Origin: Rhodocyclales bacterium
GTDB lineage: Bacteria > Pseudomonadota > Gammaproteobacteria > Burkholderiales > Rhodocyclaceae
Assembly: GCA_028292505.1 (NCBI GenBank)
Contig: JAQGMF010000052.1
Location: 108,450 to 172,449 of the forward strand
Reading direction: 5' to 3'
DNA length: 64,000 nucleotides
In this document: piece by piece, positions 18,189 to 27,509 of the stretch
How positions within the stretch are numbered: the stretch's first letter is position 1
Layout: every line of letters starts with the position of its first letter
The notes under the pieces: generated by a model
Databases searched by the model: none
The model's input: the letters and a program-made list of their open reading frames with translations, nothing else
What the model was told of the DNA's origin: nothing
Program-made: the position numbers and the translations under genes

Positions 18189-19373
18189 TCAGACCAGGAG
18201 CGTCGACAAATGCGCCACGATGCCACGTGCCACATCGTCCTTGCTCTCCGACGGCAGCGCATGACGGCCCGCGGCGTCGAACAGCACAACGGTATTCGTA
18301 TCGCCGCCCATGCCGTCCTGTACGAGATTGCCGACGACGAGTTGCAGCTTCTTGGCGATCAGTTTGCCATTGGCATAAGTGTCGAGGTCGCGACTCTCCG
18401 CCGCGAAGCCGACACAGAACGGCGGCGAGGGCAGGGCGGCGACTTCGGCGAGGATGTCCGGATTGCGCACGAATTCCACGGTCAGCGTCTCACCGGTTTT
18501 TTTGATCTTGTCGGTCGCCGTGGCAACGGGTCGGTAATCGGCCACTGCCGCCACGCCAATGAAAATGTCCGAGCGGCCGACCTCGCGAAGAACCGCTTCG
18601 CGCATCTGCAGTGCGGAACGCACGTCAATGCGCGCGATACCCGATGGTGTCGGCAGACTGACCGGCCCGCTGATCAGGGTCACGGCCGCGCCGGCCTGGG
18701 CGCAGGCGCGGGCAAGTGCGAATCCCATCTTGCCGGAGCTCAGATTGGTCAGCCCGCGCACCGGGTCGAGCGCTTCGAAAGTCGGGCCCGCCGTCATCAG
18801 CACGCGGCGTCCTGCAAGCAGCTTGGGCCGGAAGTGGGCGATGATCGCTGCGCAGATGTCCTCCGCTTCCAGCATGCGCCCGTCGCCGGTCTCGCCGCAG
18901 GCCTGATCGCCGGAGTCCGGCCCGAGAATGCCGATGTCATCAGCACGAAGCTGCGCGACGTTGCGCTGCGTCGCCGGATTGCTCCACATCTGGCGGTTCA
19001 TTGCCGGTGCAACGAGTAGGGGACAGTCCCGCGCAAGGCAAAGCGTAGACAGCAGATCGTCCGCCGCGCCATGCGCTAGCTTGGCCATGAAATTCGCGGT
19101 GGCCGGGGCGATCACGGCAAGGTCGGCCTGGCGCGTCAGATTGATGTGCGCCATGCCATTGCTCATGCGCGTGTCCCACGGGTCGGTCCACACGGTATTG
19201 CCCGACAGCGCTTGGAAAGTGAGCGGGCCGACAAAGCGTGTTGCCGACTCCGTCATCGCCACATGCACCTTGGCGTCGGCCTTGACGAGCAGGCGCACCA
19301 GTTCGGCCGCCTTGTAGGCTGCGATGCCGCCGGTCACGCCCAGGACGATGGTCTTGCCCGTCAGTGCAGTCAT
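18189..19373 (-). CDS. coaBC: Bifunctional phosphopantothenoylcysteine decarboxylase/phosphopantothenate-cysteine ligase
   Basis: A 394-residue fusion. The N-terminal CoaC flavoprotein part has [18 protein letters not shown] and the conserved PAMNRQMW; the C-terminal CoaB part has [18 protein letters not shown] and [10 protein letters not shown]. Together they turn 4'-phosphopantothenate and cysteine into 4'-phosphopantetheine for coenzyme A, which also supplies the prosthetic group of the ACP at 6.6 kb. It is divergent from radC with about 67 bp between start codons, and upstream of dut on its own strand. Confidence 0.97.
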   Translation of the reverse strand: MTALTGKTIVLGVTGGIAAYKAAELVRLLVKADAKVHVAMTESATRFVGPLTFQALSGNTVWTDPWDTRMSNGMAHINLTRQADLAVIAPATANFMAKLAHGAADDLLSTLCLARDCPLLVAPAMNRQMWSNPATQRNVAQLRADDIGILGPDSGDQACGETGDGRMLEAEDICAAIIAHFRPKLLAGRRVLMTAGPTFEALDPVRGLTNLSSGKMGFALARACAQAGAAVTLISGPVSLPTPSGIARIDVRSALQMREAVLREVGRSDIFIGVAAVADYRPVATATDKIKKTGETLTVEFVRNPDILAEVAALPSPPFCVGFAAESRDLDTYANGKLIAKKLQLVVGNLVQDGMGGDTNTVVLFDAAGRHALPSESKDDVARGIVAHLSTLLV

Positions 19374-19440
19374 GGTTGGATGTTTGTTGTTGCAGAATCG
19401 ACGCCGGATTCAATCATTCTATCTCTGGGAGCACAATAAA

Positions 19441-20118
19441 TTGTCGATTACCGACTGGCCTTTGCAAGAGCGGCCGCGCGAACGATTGCTTGCACAGGGC
19501 GCCGCCGCCCTATCTGACGCCGAATTGCTGGCGATCTTCCTGCGTGTTGGTGTGCGGGGCAAAAGTGCGGTCGATCTTGCTCGTGACCTGGTGACGCGCT
19601 TTGGCAATCTCACCGGCCTGTTCGCCGCCAGCGCCAATGATCTGCAAGCGGTGCACGGCATGGGCGAGGCCAAATACGTGCAATTGCAGGCGGTACTCGA
19701 GATGTCGCGCCGCGCGCTTGGCGAGCAGATGCGCTGTCGCGACGTGCTGAGTTCGCCGCAAGCGGTACGCGACTGGCTGCGTTTACGCCTTGCCAGCTTG
19801 CCGCACGAGGTCTTCATGATCCTCATGCTGGATTCGCAAAATTGTCTGATCGAAGCGGTCGAGCTGTTTCGCGGCACGCTGACGCAGACCAGCGTGTACC
19901 CGCGCGAAGTCGTCAAGCTGGCGCTATCGCATAACGCGGCGGCTATCATCCTGGCCCATAATCACCCTTCCGGCGTGGCCGAGCCGAGCCGGGCCGACGA
20001 GATGCTGACGCGCAGTTTGAAGCAGGCGCTGGCGGTGGTCGACGTGAAGGTGCTCGATCACTTCCTCGTGGCGGGTAACGCGCCGCCGCTGTCTTTCGCC
20101 GAACGCGGGCTGTTGTGA
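19441..20118 (+). CDS. radC: RadC-family JAB/MPN domain protein
   Basis: About 225 residues starting with TTG at 19441 ([16 protein letters not shown]), 9 bp after GGGAG. A helix-hairpin-helix-like N-terminal part ([13 protein letters not shown]) is followed by a JAB metalloprotease-like domain with the JAMM pattern [14 protein letters not shown]. RadC was once linked to DNA repair, but its function is not settled. It is divergent from coaBC and upstream of rpmB-rpmG, a conserved neighbourhood. The frame is open further upstream, into coaBC, but that part is not coding. Confidence 0.92.
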   Translation: MSITDWPLQERPRERLLAQGAAALSDAELLAIFLRVGVRGKSAVDLARDLVTRFGNLTGLFAASANDLQAVHGMGEAKYVQLQAVLEMSRRALGEQMRCRDVLSSPQAVRDWLRLRLASLPHEVFMILMLDSQNCLIEAVELFRGTLTQTSVYPREVVKLALSHNAAAIILAHNHPSGVAEPSRADEMLTRSLKQALAVVDVKVLDHFLVAGNAPPLSFAERGLL

Positions 20119-20126
20119 ATAAGTAC

Positions 20127-20156
20127 TTGAAAAGCCAATGAGGTCACATGTACAAT
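20127..20156 (+). promoter_or_regulatory. Promoter of rpmB-rpmG
   Basis: TTGAAA at 20127-20132 and TACAAT at 20151-20156 are separated by 18 bp, a good sigma-70 match (each 5 of 6 or close). It lies between the radC stop and the rpmB start, about 40 bp upstream of the ATG. Confidence 0.65.
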
Positions 20157-20197
20157 CATCGGCTTTTCGGAATCGAACAAAGTCTGGAGTACGAGAG

Positions 20198-20434
20198 ATG
20201 TCTCGAGTTTGTATCGTTACGGGCAAGGGCCCGATGGTGGGCAACAATGTTTCCCACGCCAATAACAGGACGAAGCGCCGTTTTCTGCCGAATCTGCAGC
20301 AACGTCGTTTCTGGCTGGAAGGTGAAAACCGCTGGGTAAGCCTGCGTGTTTCGACTGCCGGCCTGCGTACCATCGACAAGAAGGGTATTGAAGTCGTTCT
20401 GGCCGAGCTGCGTGCGCGCGGCGAACGTGTCTAA
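20198..20434 (+). CDS. rpmB: 50S ribosomal protein L28
   Basis: A 78-residue protein beginning [20 protein letters not shown], with [13 protein letters not shown] and the [15 protein letters not shown] motif of L28. It is part of the large ribosomal subunit. The frame continues upstream, but the MSRVC start with GAGAG just before it and the family N-terminus settle the start. rpmG follows 29 bp later in the same transcript. Confidence 0.97.
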   Translation: MSRVCIVTGKGPMVGNNVSHANNRTKRRFLPNLQQRRFWLEGENRWVSLRVSTAGLRTIDKKGIEVVLAELRARGERV

Positions 20435-20463
20435 TCAATATCTGATCAAGCGGAGCATACAAA

Positions 20464-20631
20464 ATGGCTAAAGGCGGACGTGAAAAGATTAAGCTGGAGT
20501 CCTCTGCGGGCACCGGCCACTTCTACACCACCAACAAGAACAAGCGCACCACACCGGGCAAGCTTGAGTTCCTGAAGTACGACCCGGTCGTGCGCAAGCA
20601 CGTGCCGTACAAGGAAACAAAGCTGAAGTAA
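20464..20631 (+). CDS. rpmG: 50S ribosomal protein L33
   Basis: A 55-residue ribosomal protein: [20 protein letters not shown], then [16 protein letters not shown] and [18 protein letters not shown]. It belongs to the large subunit. It lacks the zinc-binding Cys pairs of the C+ form, so it is the zinc-independent type. Cotranscribed with rpmB, with a strong terminator 55 bp downstream. Confidence 0.97.
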   Translation: MAKGGREKIKLESSAGTGHFYTTNKNKRTTPGKLEFLKYDPVVRKHVPYKETKLK

Positions 20632-20685
20632 GCATGAGGTAAGCTGTATCCCCGCCGACCCAGGCGCGGTTCCGGTTCCATCACA

Positions 20686-20715
20686 AACCCGCCGCTGGCG
20701 GGTTTTTGTTTTTGT
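20686..20715 (+). terminator. Intrinsic terminator after rpmBG
   Basis: AAACCCGCC at 20686-20694 pairs with GGCGGGTTT at 20698-20706 around a 3-base loop, followed by a T-rich run. Confidence 0.9.
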
Positions 20716-20765
20716 GCTACCCCCAGCGAGTTTTGTTTTTTTACCGTCAGAGTTTCACCCATGAC

Positions 20766-21839
20766 ATGAGCCACGCATCCACCGAAAACCTCAACGTCGC
20801 CGCTTTCGAGCACATGCCGTCGCCGGCCGAAATCAAGCAGCGCGTGCCTTTGACCGACTCCGCTGCGCGTACCGTGACCGAAGGGCGCCGCACCCTTTCG
20901 CGCCTGCTCGACCGCCAGGACCCGCGCTTTCTGGTGATCGTCGGTCCATGTTCGATTCACGATCCTTCCGCCGGACTGGAATACGCACGCCGTCTGCGCC
21001 AGCTCAGCGACGAGTTGTCGGATACGTTGTGCATCGTCATGCGCGTCTATTTCGAGAAACCGCGTACTTCGACGGGCTGGAAGGGCTTCATCAATGATCC
21101 GCGCATGGACGACTCCTTCCACATCGAAGAAGGCATGGAGCGCGGACGCCGTTTCCTGCTCGACGTGGCTGAATTCGGCCTGCCTGCTGCGACCGAGGCA
21201 CTCGATCCGATTGCGCCACAGTATTACGGCGACCTAGTGAGCTGGACGGCCATTGGTGCGCGCACGGCCGAGTCGCAGACGCACCGCGAAATGGCTTCGG
21301 GCCTGTCGACACCGGTGGGCTTCAAGAACGGTACGGACGGCTCGCTCGATGCAGCCATCAACGGCGTACTCTCCGCGTCCGCGCCCCACAGTTTTCTCGG
21401 TATCAACGAAGAAGGCGAAGTCGCCATCATCCGCACGCGTGGCAACAAGTACGGGCACCTCGTACTGCGCGGTGGCGGCGGTCAGCCGAACTACGATACG
21501 GTTGCCATCTCGCTTGCCGAACAGGCGCTGCAGAAAGCCAAACTGGCGAGCAATATCATTGTCGACTGCTCGCATGCCAATTCGATGAAGAAGCCCGAGT
21601 TGCAACCACTTGTCATGCGCGATGTAGTGAACCAGGTGCGCAACGGCAACCGTTCTATCGCCGGCGTTATGATCGAGAGCTTCCTCGAAGCGGGCAATCA
21701 GCCCATTCCGGCGAACCTCGCCGAGTTGCGCTATGGCTGCTCGGTCACCGATGCCTGTATTGCCTGGGATACCACTGAAACCTTGTTGCGCGAGACCAGC
21801 GAAGCATTGCGCAATGTCGTGGCAAGCCGCGCCGCCTGA
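20766..21839 (+). CDS. aroG: 3-deoxy-7-phosphoheptulonate (DAHP) synthase, class I
   Basis: About 357 residues. VIVGPCSIHDPSAGLEYARRL, MRVYFEKPRTSTGWKGFINDP and GFKNGTDGS are hallmark segments of the AroF/G/H family, and IIVDCSHANS holds a metal-binding Cys/His region. It joins phosphoenolpyruvate and erythrose 4-phosphate in the first step of aromatic amino acid synthesis. Which of Phe, Tyr or Trp inhibits it cannot be read from the sequence, so the symbol is a family assignment. The ATG at 20766 is chosen; another ATG lies 5 bp upstream out of frame, and no clear ribosome site is seen. Confidence 0.93.
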   Translation: MSHASTENLNVAAFEHMPSPAEIKQRVPLTDSAARTVTEGRRTLSRLLDRQDPRFLVIVGPCSIHDPSAGLEYARRLRQLSDELSDTLCIVMRVYFEKPRTSTGWKGFINDPRMDDSFHIEEGMERGRRFLLDVAEFGLPAATEALDPIAPQYYGDLVSWTAIGARTAESQTHREMASGLSTPVGFKNGTDGSLDAAINGVLSASAPHSFLGINEEGEVAIIRTRGNKYGHLVLRGGGGQPNYDTVAISLAEQALQKAKLASNIIVDCSHANSMKKPELQPLVMRDVVNQVRNGNRSIAGVMIESFLEAGNQPIPANLAELRYGCSVTDACIAWDTTETLLRETSEALRNVVASRAA

Positions 21840-21863
21840 GCCCTCTTTAAAACGGAATTGTCC

Positions 21864-23102
21864 ATGCATCTGATTCAACCCTTTACCGGCCTGCACCCCG
21901 CAGCCGGTCGTGCCCCCGAGATCGTGGCGCCGCCCTACGATGTGTTGTCCAGCGACGAAGCGCGCGCACGCGCGGCCGGCAAGCAGTGGAGCTTCCTGCA
22001 TATCTCGAAGCCGGAAATCGATTTGCCAGCGGGCATCGACGTTTATTCGGCGCCCGTCTATGCCAAGGCGGCCGAGAATCTGCAACGCATGGTCGAAGCC
22101 GGCGTGCTGGTGCGCGATGACGTGCCGTGCTACTACGTTTATCGCATTGTCATGGGCGGCCATGTACAGACCGGTCTGGTGGCGGCAGCATCGGTGGCCG
22201 ACTATGACAAGAATCGTATCCGCCGCCACGAGCTGACGCGTCCCGACAAGGAAGACGACCGCGTGCGCCAGATCGAAGCGCTCAACGCGCAGACCGGCCC
22301 GGTGCTGCTGGCCTATCCGCAAGCGCCAGCGGTCGATGCGATCCTGCGCGCAGCGACGGCCGACACACCGATGGCCGACGCGTTGGCGGACGATGGCGTG
22401 CGTCATACCGTGTGGGCGATTCGCGATGCCGACAGCATTGCGCGCCTGACGGCCGCGTTCGACGCCATGCATGCGCTCTACATTGCCGACGGACACCATC
22501 GTTCGGCAGCCGCATCGCGCGTTTGCGCCGCACGCAAAGCCGCCAATCCGCAGCACACCGGTAGCGAGTCGTACAACAATTTCCTGTCGGTGATCTTCCC
22601 CGATCACGAACTGGCAATCCTCGATTACAACCGTGTCGTGGTCGATCTCAATGGGCTCACGCTGCCGCAGTTCGTCGAACGCATCGGCAGTGCATTCACG
22701 ATCGAGACCGTGACGCAGCAGGTCAAACCGTCGCGTCATGGCGAAGTCGGCATGTATGTGAAAAATCAGTGGTATCGACTTGTCATAAAACCGGAACGGG
22801 TGCCGCAAGACCCGGTGGCGCGTCTCGATGTGAGTCTGTTGTCCGATCACCTGCTGAGCCCGATCCTTGGTATCGCCGATCTGCGCCGCGACAAGCGCAT
22901 CGATTTCGTCGGCGGCATTCGTGGTCTGGCCGAGCTGGAAAAGCGCGTCAATAGCGGGGAAATGTCAGTGGCATTCGCGATGTACCCGACTACCATGGCC
23001 GACCTGATGTCGGTGGCGGACGCGGACCAGATCATGCCGCCGAAGTCGACCTGGTTCGAGCCAAAGCTCGCCGATGGTTTGCTGTCTCACGTGCTGGATT
23101 AA
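21864..23102 (+). CDS. DUF1015 family protein
   Basis: About 412 residues, beginning MHLIQPFTGLHPAAGRAPEIVAPPYDVLS, the typical DUF1015 N-terminus. Other conserved parts are LYIADGHHRSAAA (an ADGHHR motif also seen in the ParB/SerK-like kinase fold), FLSVIFPDHELAILDYNR, and the C-terminal MPPKSTWFEPKL. Members are related to a free-serine kinase group, but the function of this one is unknown. ATG 21864 is favoured over an in-frame TTG at 21858. It lies between the DAHP synthase and an HDAC-like gene, on the same strand with small gaps. Confidence 0.9.
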   Translation: MHLIQPFTGLHPAAGRAPEIVAPPYDVLSSDEARARAAGKQWSFLHISKPEIDLPAGIDVYSAPVYAKAAENLQRMVEAGVLVRDDVPCYYVYRIVMGGHVQTGLVAAASVADYDKNRIRRHELTRPDKEDDRVRQIEALNAQTGPVLLAYPQAPAVDAILRAATADTPMADALADDGVRHTVWAIRDADSIARLTAAFDAMHALYIADGHHRSAAASRVCAARKAANPQHTGSESYNNFLSVIFPDHELAILDYNRVVVDLNGLTLPQFVERIGSAFTIETVTQQVKPSRHGEVGMYVKNQWYRLVIKPERVPQDPVARLDVSLLSDHLLSPILGIADLRRDKRIDFVGGIRGLAELEKRVNSGEMSVAFAMYPTTMADLMSVADADQIMPPKSTWFEPKLADGLLSHVLD

Positions 23103-23125
23103 GACCTCTTGGGGAGGGTTGGAAA

Positions 23126-24052
23126 ATGTCCGGCACTGCTTTCATCACCCACCCCGATTGCTGGTTGCACGATATGGGCAGGGGACATCCGGAGTCGCCG
23201 GACCGGCTCTCGGCCATCCGCGATCGCATGATTGCTTCCGGGCTGGAGCAGTACGTCAGCAACTACGAAGCGCCGCAAGCCAGCATCGAACAGCTGCAAC
23301 TGGCGCATTCGCCCGACTACATTCGTGAACTGTTCGAATGCGCACCCAAGCGTGGCACCGTGTCGCTCGATGCGGACACCGCTATGTGCCCGCATACCCT
23401 CCAGGCGGCTTTGCGCGCGGCCGGTGCCGGCATCTTCGCCACGGACATGGTCATGCGCGGCGAAATCGATAACGCATTCTGCGCCGTGCGACCACCGGGC
23501 CACCATGCCGAATATGCACATGCCATGGGTTTCTGTTTCTTCAACAACGTCGCCATCGCTGCGCGCCATGCGCTCGAAGTGCATGGTCTCGAACGCGTGG
23601 CCATCATCGATTTCGACGTGCATCACGGTAATGGCACCGAGGATATTTTTTACAGCGATGAGCGCGTGCTGATGGTGAGCTTCTTCCAGCATCCGTTCTA
23701 TCCCTACAGCGGCACCCGCGATCCGAGCGCCAATATGCTCAACACCCCCTTGCCGGCCGCGACGCGCGGCGACGTGGTGCGCGAACTCGTCGAGCGCTCC
23801 TGGCTGCCGGCACTTGCAAAACATCGACCGCAGATGCTGTTCATTTCGGCGGGATTCGACGCGCATTACGAGGACGACATGGCGTCGATGGCCTTGTTCG
23901 ATGCCGACTACGCATGGATCACCGAGCAACTGCGCGCCTTCGCCGATACGCATTGCCAGGGACGTATCGTCTCCATGCTGGAAGGCGGTTATGCACTGTC
24001 TGCGCTGGGACGCAGTGCGGCTTTGCACGTCAAGGCGCTGGCGGGTTTGTAA
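23126..24052 (+). CDS. Histone deacetylase-family amidohydrolase
   Basis: A 308-residue member of the arginase/deacetylase fold. [20 protein letters not shown] contains the paired catalytic histidines, [10 protein letters not shown] and [11 protein letters not shown] supply the zinc ligands, and LEGGY is the C-terminal loop. Bacterial members (acetylpolyamine or acetoin-utilisation type) remove acyl groups from small molecules or proteins. A GGGGAGGG ribosome site precedes the ATG. Substrate not predictable from sequence alone. Confidence 0.92.
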   Translation: MSGTAFITHPDCWLHDMGRGHPESPDRLSAIRDRMIASGLEQYVSNYEAPQASIEQLQLAHSPDYIRELFECAPKRGTVSLDADTAMCPHTLQAALRAAGAGIFATDMVMRGEIDNAFCAVRPPGHHAEYAHAMGFCFFNNVAIAARHALEVHGLERVAIIDFDVHHGNGTEDIFYSDERVLMVSFFQHPFYPYSGTRDPSANMLNTPLPAATRGDVVRELVERSWLPALAKHRPQMLFISAGFDAHYEDDMASMALFDADYAWITEQLRAFADTHCQGRIVSMLEGGYALSALGRSAALHVKALAGL

Positions 24053-24152
24053 CAGCGCAAACCAATCCGCTCGGCTGTGGTCTGATCCACTCCGGAATGA
24101 GCCGAGCCCCTTCAGGTACAATGCCGCTTTTGCTTTTTACGCAGACATCTTC

Positions 24153-25043
24153 ATGTTGACCGGTTCCCTTGTCGCGCTGGTGACACCCTTCCTGGCGGAC
24201 GGCCAGCTCGATCTGCCGCGCTTTCGCGGGCTCATCGATTTTCATGTGCGCGAGGGCACGGACGGTCTGGTGATCGTCGGCACCACGGGCGAATCGCCGA
24301 CCGTCAACGTCGAGGAGCATTGCACCCTGATCCGCGTTGCTGTCGAGCACGCTGCCGGCCGCCTCCCCGTCATTGCCGGCACCGGTGCCAATTCGACCTC
24401 CGAAGCCATCGAGCTGACGCGCTTTGCCAAAGAGGTGGGCGCGCAAGCCGGCTTGTCTGTCGTGCCGTACTACAACCGGCCGACGCAGGAGGGCATGTAT
24501 CAGCACTTCCGCGCGATTGCCGAGGCAGTCGACCTGCCCGTGATTCTTTACAATGTGCCCGGCCGCACGGTCGCCGACATGAGCAACGATACGGTGCTAC
24601 GGCTGGCCGAGGTATCGGGCGTCATCGGCATCAAGGATGCGACAGGTAGCATCGAGCGCATCACAGACTTGTCCATGCGTGCCCCGAAGGATTTCGTCCT
24701 CTACAGCGGCGACGACATGACGGCGCTGCCTTTCATTGCCTTGGGCGGACATGGTGTTATCTCCGTTGCTGCCAACGTCGCGCCGCGCCTCATGCACGAG
24801 CTGTGCGTGGCCACGCTGGCCGGTGACATGGCGCAGGCGCGCAAACTCAATGAGAAACTCTTTCTTCTCAATCGCGATTTATTCCTCGAAGCCAATCCCA
24901 TTCCCGTGAAGTGGGCGTGCGAGCAGATGGGCTTGGTGGGCCCGCATATTCGTTTGCCTCTGACCCCCTTGTCCGAGCATTTCCATGAGCGTGTCCGGGC
25001 CGCGATGCATGCGGCCGGTGTGCTGAACCGAAAGGAAGTCTGA
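24153..25043 (+). CDS. dapA: 4-hydroxy-tetrahydrodipicolinate synthase
   Basis: A 296-residue TIM-barrel aldolase. GTTGES (43-48) binds the pyruvate carboxylate, Y133 is the catalytic tyrosine and K161 in GIKDATG forms the Schiff base. It condenses pyruvate with aspartate semialdehyde in lysine/diaminopimelate synthesis. The frame is open far upstream through the HDAC gene, but [13 protein letters not shown] is the family start. Its stop overlaps the bamC start (TGATG), the classic dapA-bamC pair. Confidence 0.97.
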   Translation: MLTGSLVALVTPFLADGQLDLPRFRGLIDFHVREGTDGLVIVGTTGESPTVNVEEHCTLIRVAVEHAAGRLPVIAGTGANSTSEAIELTRFAKEVGAQAGLSVVPYYNRPTQEGMYQHFRAIAEAVDLPVILYNVPGRTVADMSNDTVLRLAEVSGVIGIKDATGSIERITDLSMRAPKDFVLYSGDDMTALPFIALGGHGVISVAANVAPRLMHELCVATLAGDMAQARKLNEKLFLLNRDLFLEANPIPVKWACEQMGLVGPHIRLPLTPLSEHFHERVRAAMHAAGVLNRKEV

Positions 25044-26185
25044 TGAAGTTGTTGCGCGTATCTCGTCGTTCGACATCGGCGGCAAGCCTGCTGATGCTCG
25101 GTAGTCTTGCTCTCGTTCTGTCTGGCTGTACGTCGGTGAAAAAGGAGTACGCCAGCGACGCCAGTCAGCAAACTGCGCGTGGCAAATCGCTGGAAGTTCC
25201 GCCTGATCTCATCGTCCCAGGACGCGATGATCGCCTGCAGATGCCTAACGATCCACGCCGCACCACGGCTTCCAGCTACAACAATGACAGCAAGGCGCAA
25301 GCGCAGTCCGGTGTGGCGAATTCTCCGGATCAGATCGGCAAGGCGCACATTGCGCGCGCCGGTTCGCAACGCTGGCTGGTCCTGCCTGGCACGCCACAAG
25401 TGGTGTGGCCGCAATTACGCAAGTTCTGGGAAGACCTCGGTTTTACGATTGCCACGGATTCGCCGCAGTTGTACGTGATGGAAACGGATTGGGCGGAAAA
25501 GCGCGCCAGAAATAGCGCTTCGATAATCGATAGTATTGCGCTGATCCGCAGCTTCGTCAGCAATGCCGAGAAGGACAAATTCCGCACCCGTCTGGAGACG
25601 TCGACCGAGCCCGGCATGGTCGAGATTTATGTCAGTCACCGCGGGCTCGAAGAAACGGACCTGAGTGACAAACTGAACGAGAAGGCCAATGGCTGGCAGA
25701 CCAAGCCGGGCGATCCGAGCCTCGAACTCGAAATGCTCCGCCGTATGATGGTGGCATTCGGTGCCACCGAAGAGCAGGCCAAATTTGCTGTGGCCGCGCC
25801 GGCCGCACCCGACAAGGCACATCTGTCCAATGCGGCGAATGGCGCTCTGGCCTTGAACCTGGATGGAGCGCTCGACAGTGCATGGCGCCAGGTGGGCTTG
25901 GCGTTGGATCGCGTCGGGATGGTGGTCGAGGATCGTGATCGCGCCAAGGGCTACTATTTCGTCCGCTACGTCACCGACGAAGATCTCGGCAAGAAGAAGG
26001 AAAGCTGGTTCTCGTGGATGGCTTTCTGGCGCAGCAACAAGAAGCCGGACACCGATCAATTCCGTATCGTTGTTCAGCGCGATGGAGAGAAAACCGTCGT
26101 GCGCGTGCAGAATAAGGCAGGAGAAGCTGCTTCGCCAGCATCGACCAAGCAGATATTGACGCTGCTGTACAACGAGTTGAAATAG
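25043..26185 (+). CDS. bamC: Outer membrane assembly lipoprotein BamC
   Basis: A 380-residue lipoprotein: signal peptide with lipobox LSGC (Cys 29), then a low-complexity linker (SLEVPPDLIVPGRDDRL, the part that in BamC contacts BamD) and two helix-grip domains. It joins the BAM complex that inserts beta-barrel proteins in the outer membrane. AAGGAAG precedes the ATG, which overlaps the dapA stop. A strong terminator follows. Confidence 0.93.
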   Translation: MKLLRVSRRSTSAASLLMLGSLALVLSGCTSVKKEYASDASQQTARGKSLEVPPDLIVPGRDDRLQMPNDPRRTTASSYNNDSKAQAQSGVANSPDQIGKAHIARAGSQRWLVLPGTPQVVWPQLRKFWEDLGFTIATDSPQLYVMETDWAEKRARNSASIIDSIALIRSFVSNAEKDKFRTRLETSTEPGMVEIYVSHRGLEETDLSDKLNEKANGWQTKPGDPSLELEMLRRMMVAFGATEEQAKFAVAAPAAPDKAHLSNAANGALALNLDGALDSAWRQVGLALDRVGMVVEDRDRAKGYYFVRYVTDEDLGKKKESWFSWMAFWRSNKKPDTDQFRIVVQRDGEKTVVRVQNKAGEAASPASTKQILTLLYNELK

Positions 26186-26211
26186 ATCGAACGGACATAT
26201 AGCTGTACTTC

Positions 26212-26239
26212 AAACGGGGGCGCAAGCCCCCGTTTCTTT
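26212..26239 (+). terminator. Intrinsic terminator after dapA-bamC
   Basis: AAACGGGGGC at 26212-26221 pairs with GCCCCCGTTT at 26226-26235 around a GCAA tetraloop, followed by TCTTT. Confidence 0.88.
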
Positions 26240-26308
26240 GGGGATCACATACTTAACTTGCTGAATGGCCGAACACGTTTGGAAATTCGATTTTCGGCAA
26301 AAAACAAG

Positions 26309-26387
26309 TCATTCCCGCGAAAGCGGGAATCCACTTTTTACGTGAGGTCTGTGCCACCGAGTGGATTCCCGCTTTCGCGGGAATGAC
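26309..26387. repeat. Inverted pair of REP-like ATTCCCGC...GCGGGAAT elements
   Basis: Each unit is a small palindrome (CATTCCCGCGAAAGCGGGAAT). Two copies face each other, about 30 bases apart, so the whole region can fold into a larger hairpin. A third, related copy is at 42458-42485. The position, between convergent bamC and secF, is typical of such repeats. Confidence 0.8.
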
Positions 26388-26410
26388 GAACATGGGGGGA
26401 TCGCGTCGGC

Positions 26411-26490
26411 GTAGGGTGCCAGTGAGCGCAGCGAACTACACCGTTCTTCCCCTGCTGCGGTGCAGTTCGCTGCGCTCACTGGCACCCTAC
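26411..26490. repeat. Inverted repeat with GTAGGGTGCC ends
   Basis: The arms start GTAGGGTGCCAGTGAGCGCA and end with the complement TGCGCTCACTGGCACCCTAC, with a loop of about 25 bases. It resembles the other GTAGG-type hairpins in this window (10887 and 43149). Together with the REP pair and the terminators it fills the 374-base gap 26186-26559; no gene is seen there. Confidence 0.78.
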
Positions 26491-26513
26491 GAAATCCCCT
26501 GCAAGCAGACAAC

Positions 26514-26536
26514 AAAAAAGGGCCATAAGGCCCTTT
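26514..26536 (-). terminator. Intrinsic terminator after secF
   Basis: Read on the minus strand, AAAGGGCC and GGCCCTTT form an 8-bp stem around a 4-base loop and end in a run of T (plus-strand AAAAAA at 26514-26519). Confidence 0.85.
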
Positions 26537-26559
26537 CTCGCAGAGTGAGTAAACATCTC

Positions 26560-27498
26560 TCACACGACGGCTTCTTCCTTCTTGACCACGGGCCTAACGA
26601 ACTGCTCGCGCGACACGCCGAGCCACATGACCAGCGGACTGGCCACGAGCACCGACGAATAGATGCCGAAGCAAATGCCGATGGTCAGCGCAAGCGCGAA
26701 GAAGTGCAGCGTGGCGCCGCCGAAGAACAGCATCGACAGCACCATCATTTGCGTACAGCCGTGGGTGATGATCGTCCGTGAAATGGTGCTGGTGATAGCG
26801 TGATCGAGAATCTGCGGCACAGTGAAGCTGCGCATGCGGCTGTTGCGGAAGCTCTCGCGCACACGGTCGAACACCACCACCGACTCATTCACCGAATAAC
26901 CCAGCACGGCCAGCACGGCGGCCAGCACCGGTAGCGAGAACTCCCACTGGAAGCACGCGAAGAACCCCAGGATGATGACGACGTCATGCAGATTGGCGAT
27001 GATCGCGGCGACTGCGAAGCGCCATTCGAAGCGGATTGCCAGATACAACATGATGCCGCAGATCACCACCAGCAGCGCCATCGCACCATCTTCGGCCAGT
27101 TCCTTGCCGACCTGCGGGCCGACGAACTCCGTGCGGCGCAGCTCCGGCTTCGTGCCGCTGGCAGTGCTGATGAGGCTCATGACGCTGGTCGAGACCTGTG
27201 TCGAACTCTCGTTTGCACGATTGGGCACGCGGATCATCACATCGAGCGATGTGCCAAAGTTCTGCACCAGCGAATCGGTATAGCCAGCCTTGTCCAGCGC
27301 CTGGCGAATCGGTTCGAGTTGCGGCGCTTCCTTGTAGGCCACTTCCATCACCGTGCCGCCGGTGAATTCGACGGACAGATGCAGGCCACGGGTGAACAGG
27401 AAGAACACCGCGAGCATGAACGTGATCAACGAGATAACGTTGAACAGCAGGGCCCGCTTCATGAACGGGATGTCTTTGTGAATCCGGAAAAATTCCAT
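26560..27498 (-). CDS. secF: Protein translocase subunit SecF
   Basis: A 312-residue RND-type membrane protein. The first helix is followed by the periplasmic part with LSVEFTGGTVMEV, then five C-terminal helices including LAVLGYSVNESVVVFDRVRE and the TISRTIITHGCTQM segment. With SecD and YajC it uses the proton gradient to assist late steps of Sec export. It starts 11 bp after secD in the queA-tgt-yajC-secD-secF run. Confidence 0.97.
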   Translation of the reverse strand: MEFFRIHKDIPFMKRALLFNVISLITFMLAVFFLFTRGLHLSVEFTGGTVMEVAYKEAPQLEPIRQALDKAGYTDSLVQNFGTSLDVMIRVPNRANESSTQVSTSVMSLISTASGTKPELRRTEFVGPQVGKELAEDGAMALLVVICGIMLYLAIRFEWRFAVAAIIANLHDVVIILGFFACFQWEFSLPVLAAVLAVLGYSVNESVVVFDRVRESFRNSRMRSFTVPQILDHAITSTISRTIITHGCTQMMVLSMLFFGGATLHFFALALTIGICFGIYSSVLVASPLVMWLGVSREQFVRPVVKKEEAVV

Positions 27499-27509
27499 TT
27501 TTCTTTCTC

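Noticed and set aside
21234..22850. 538-codon antisense frame across aroG and the DUF1015 gene
   Set aside because: It spans two well-supported genes on the opposite strand and has shadow composition (His/Arg/Gly rich) without motifs.
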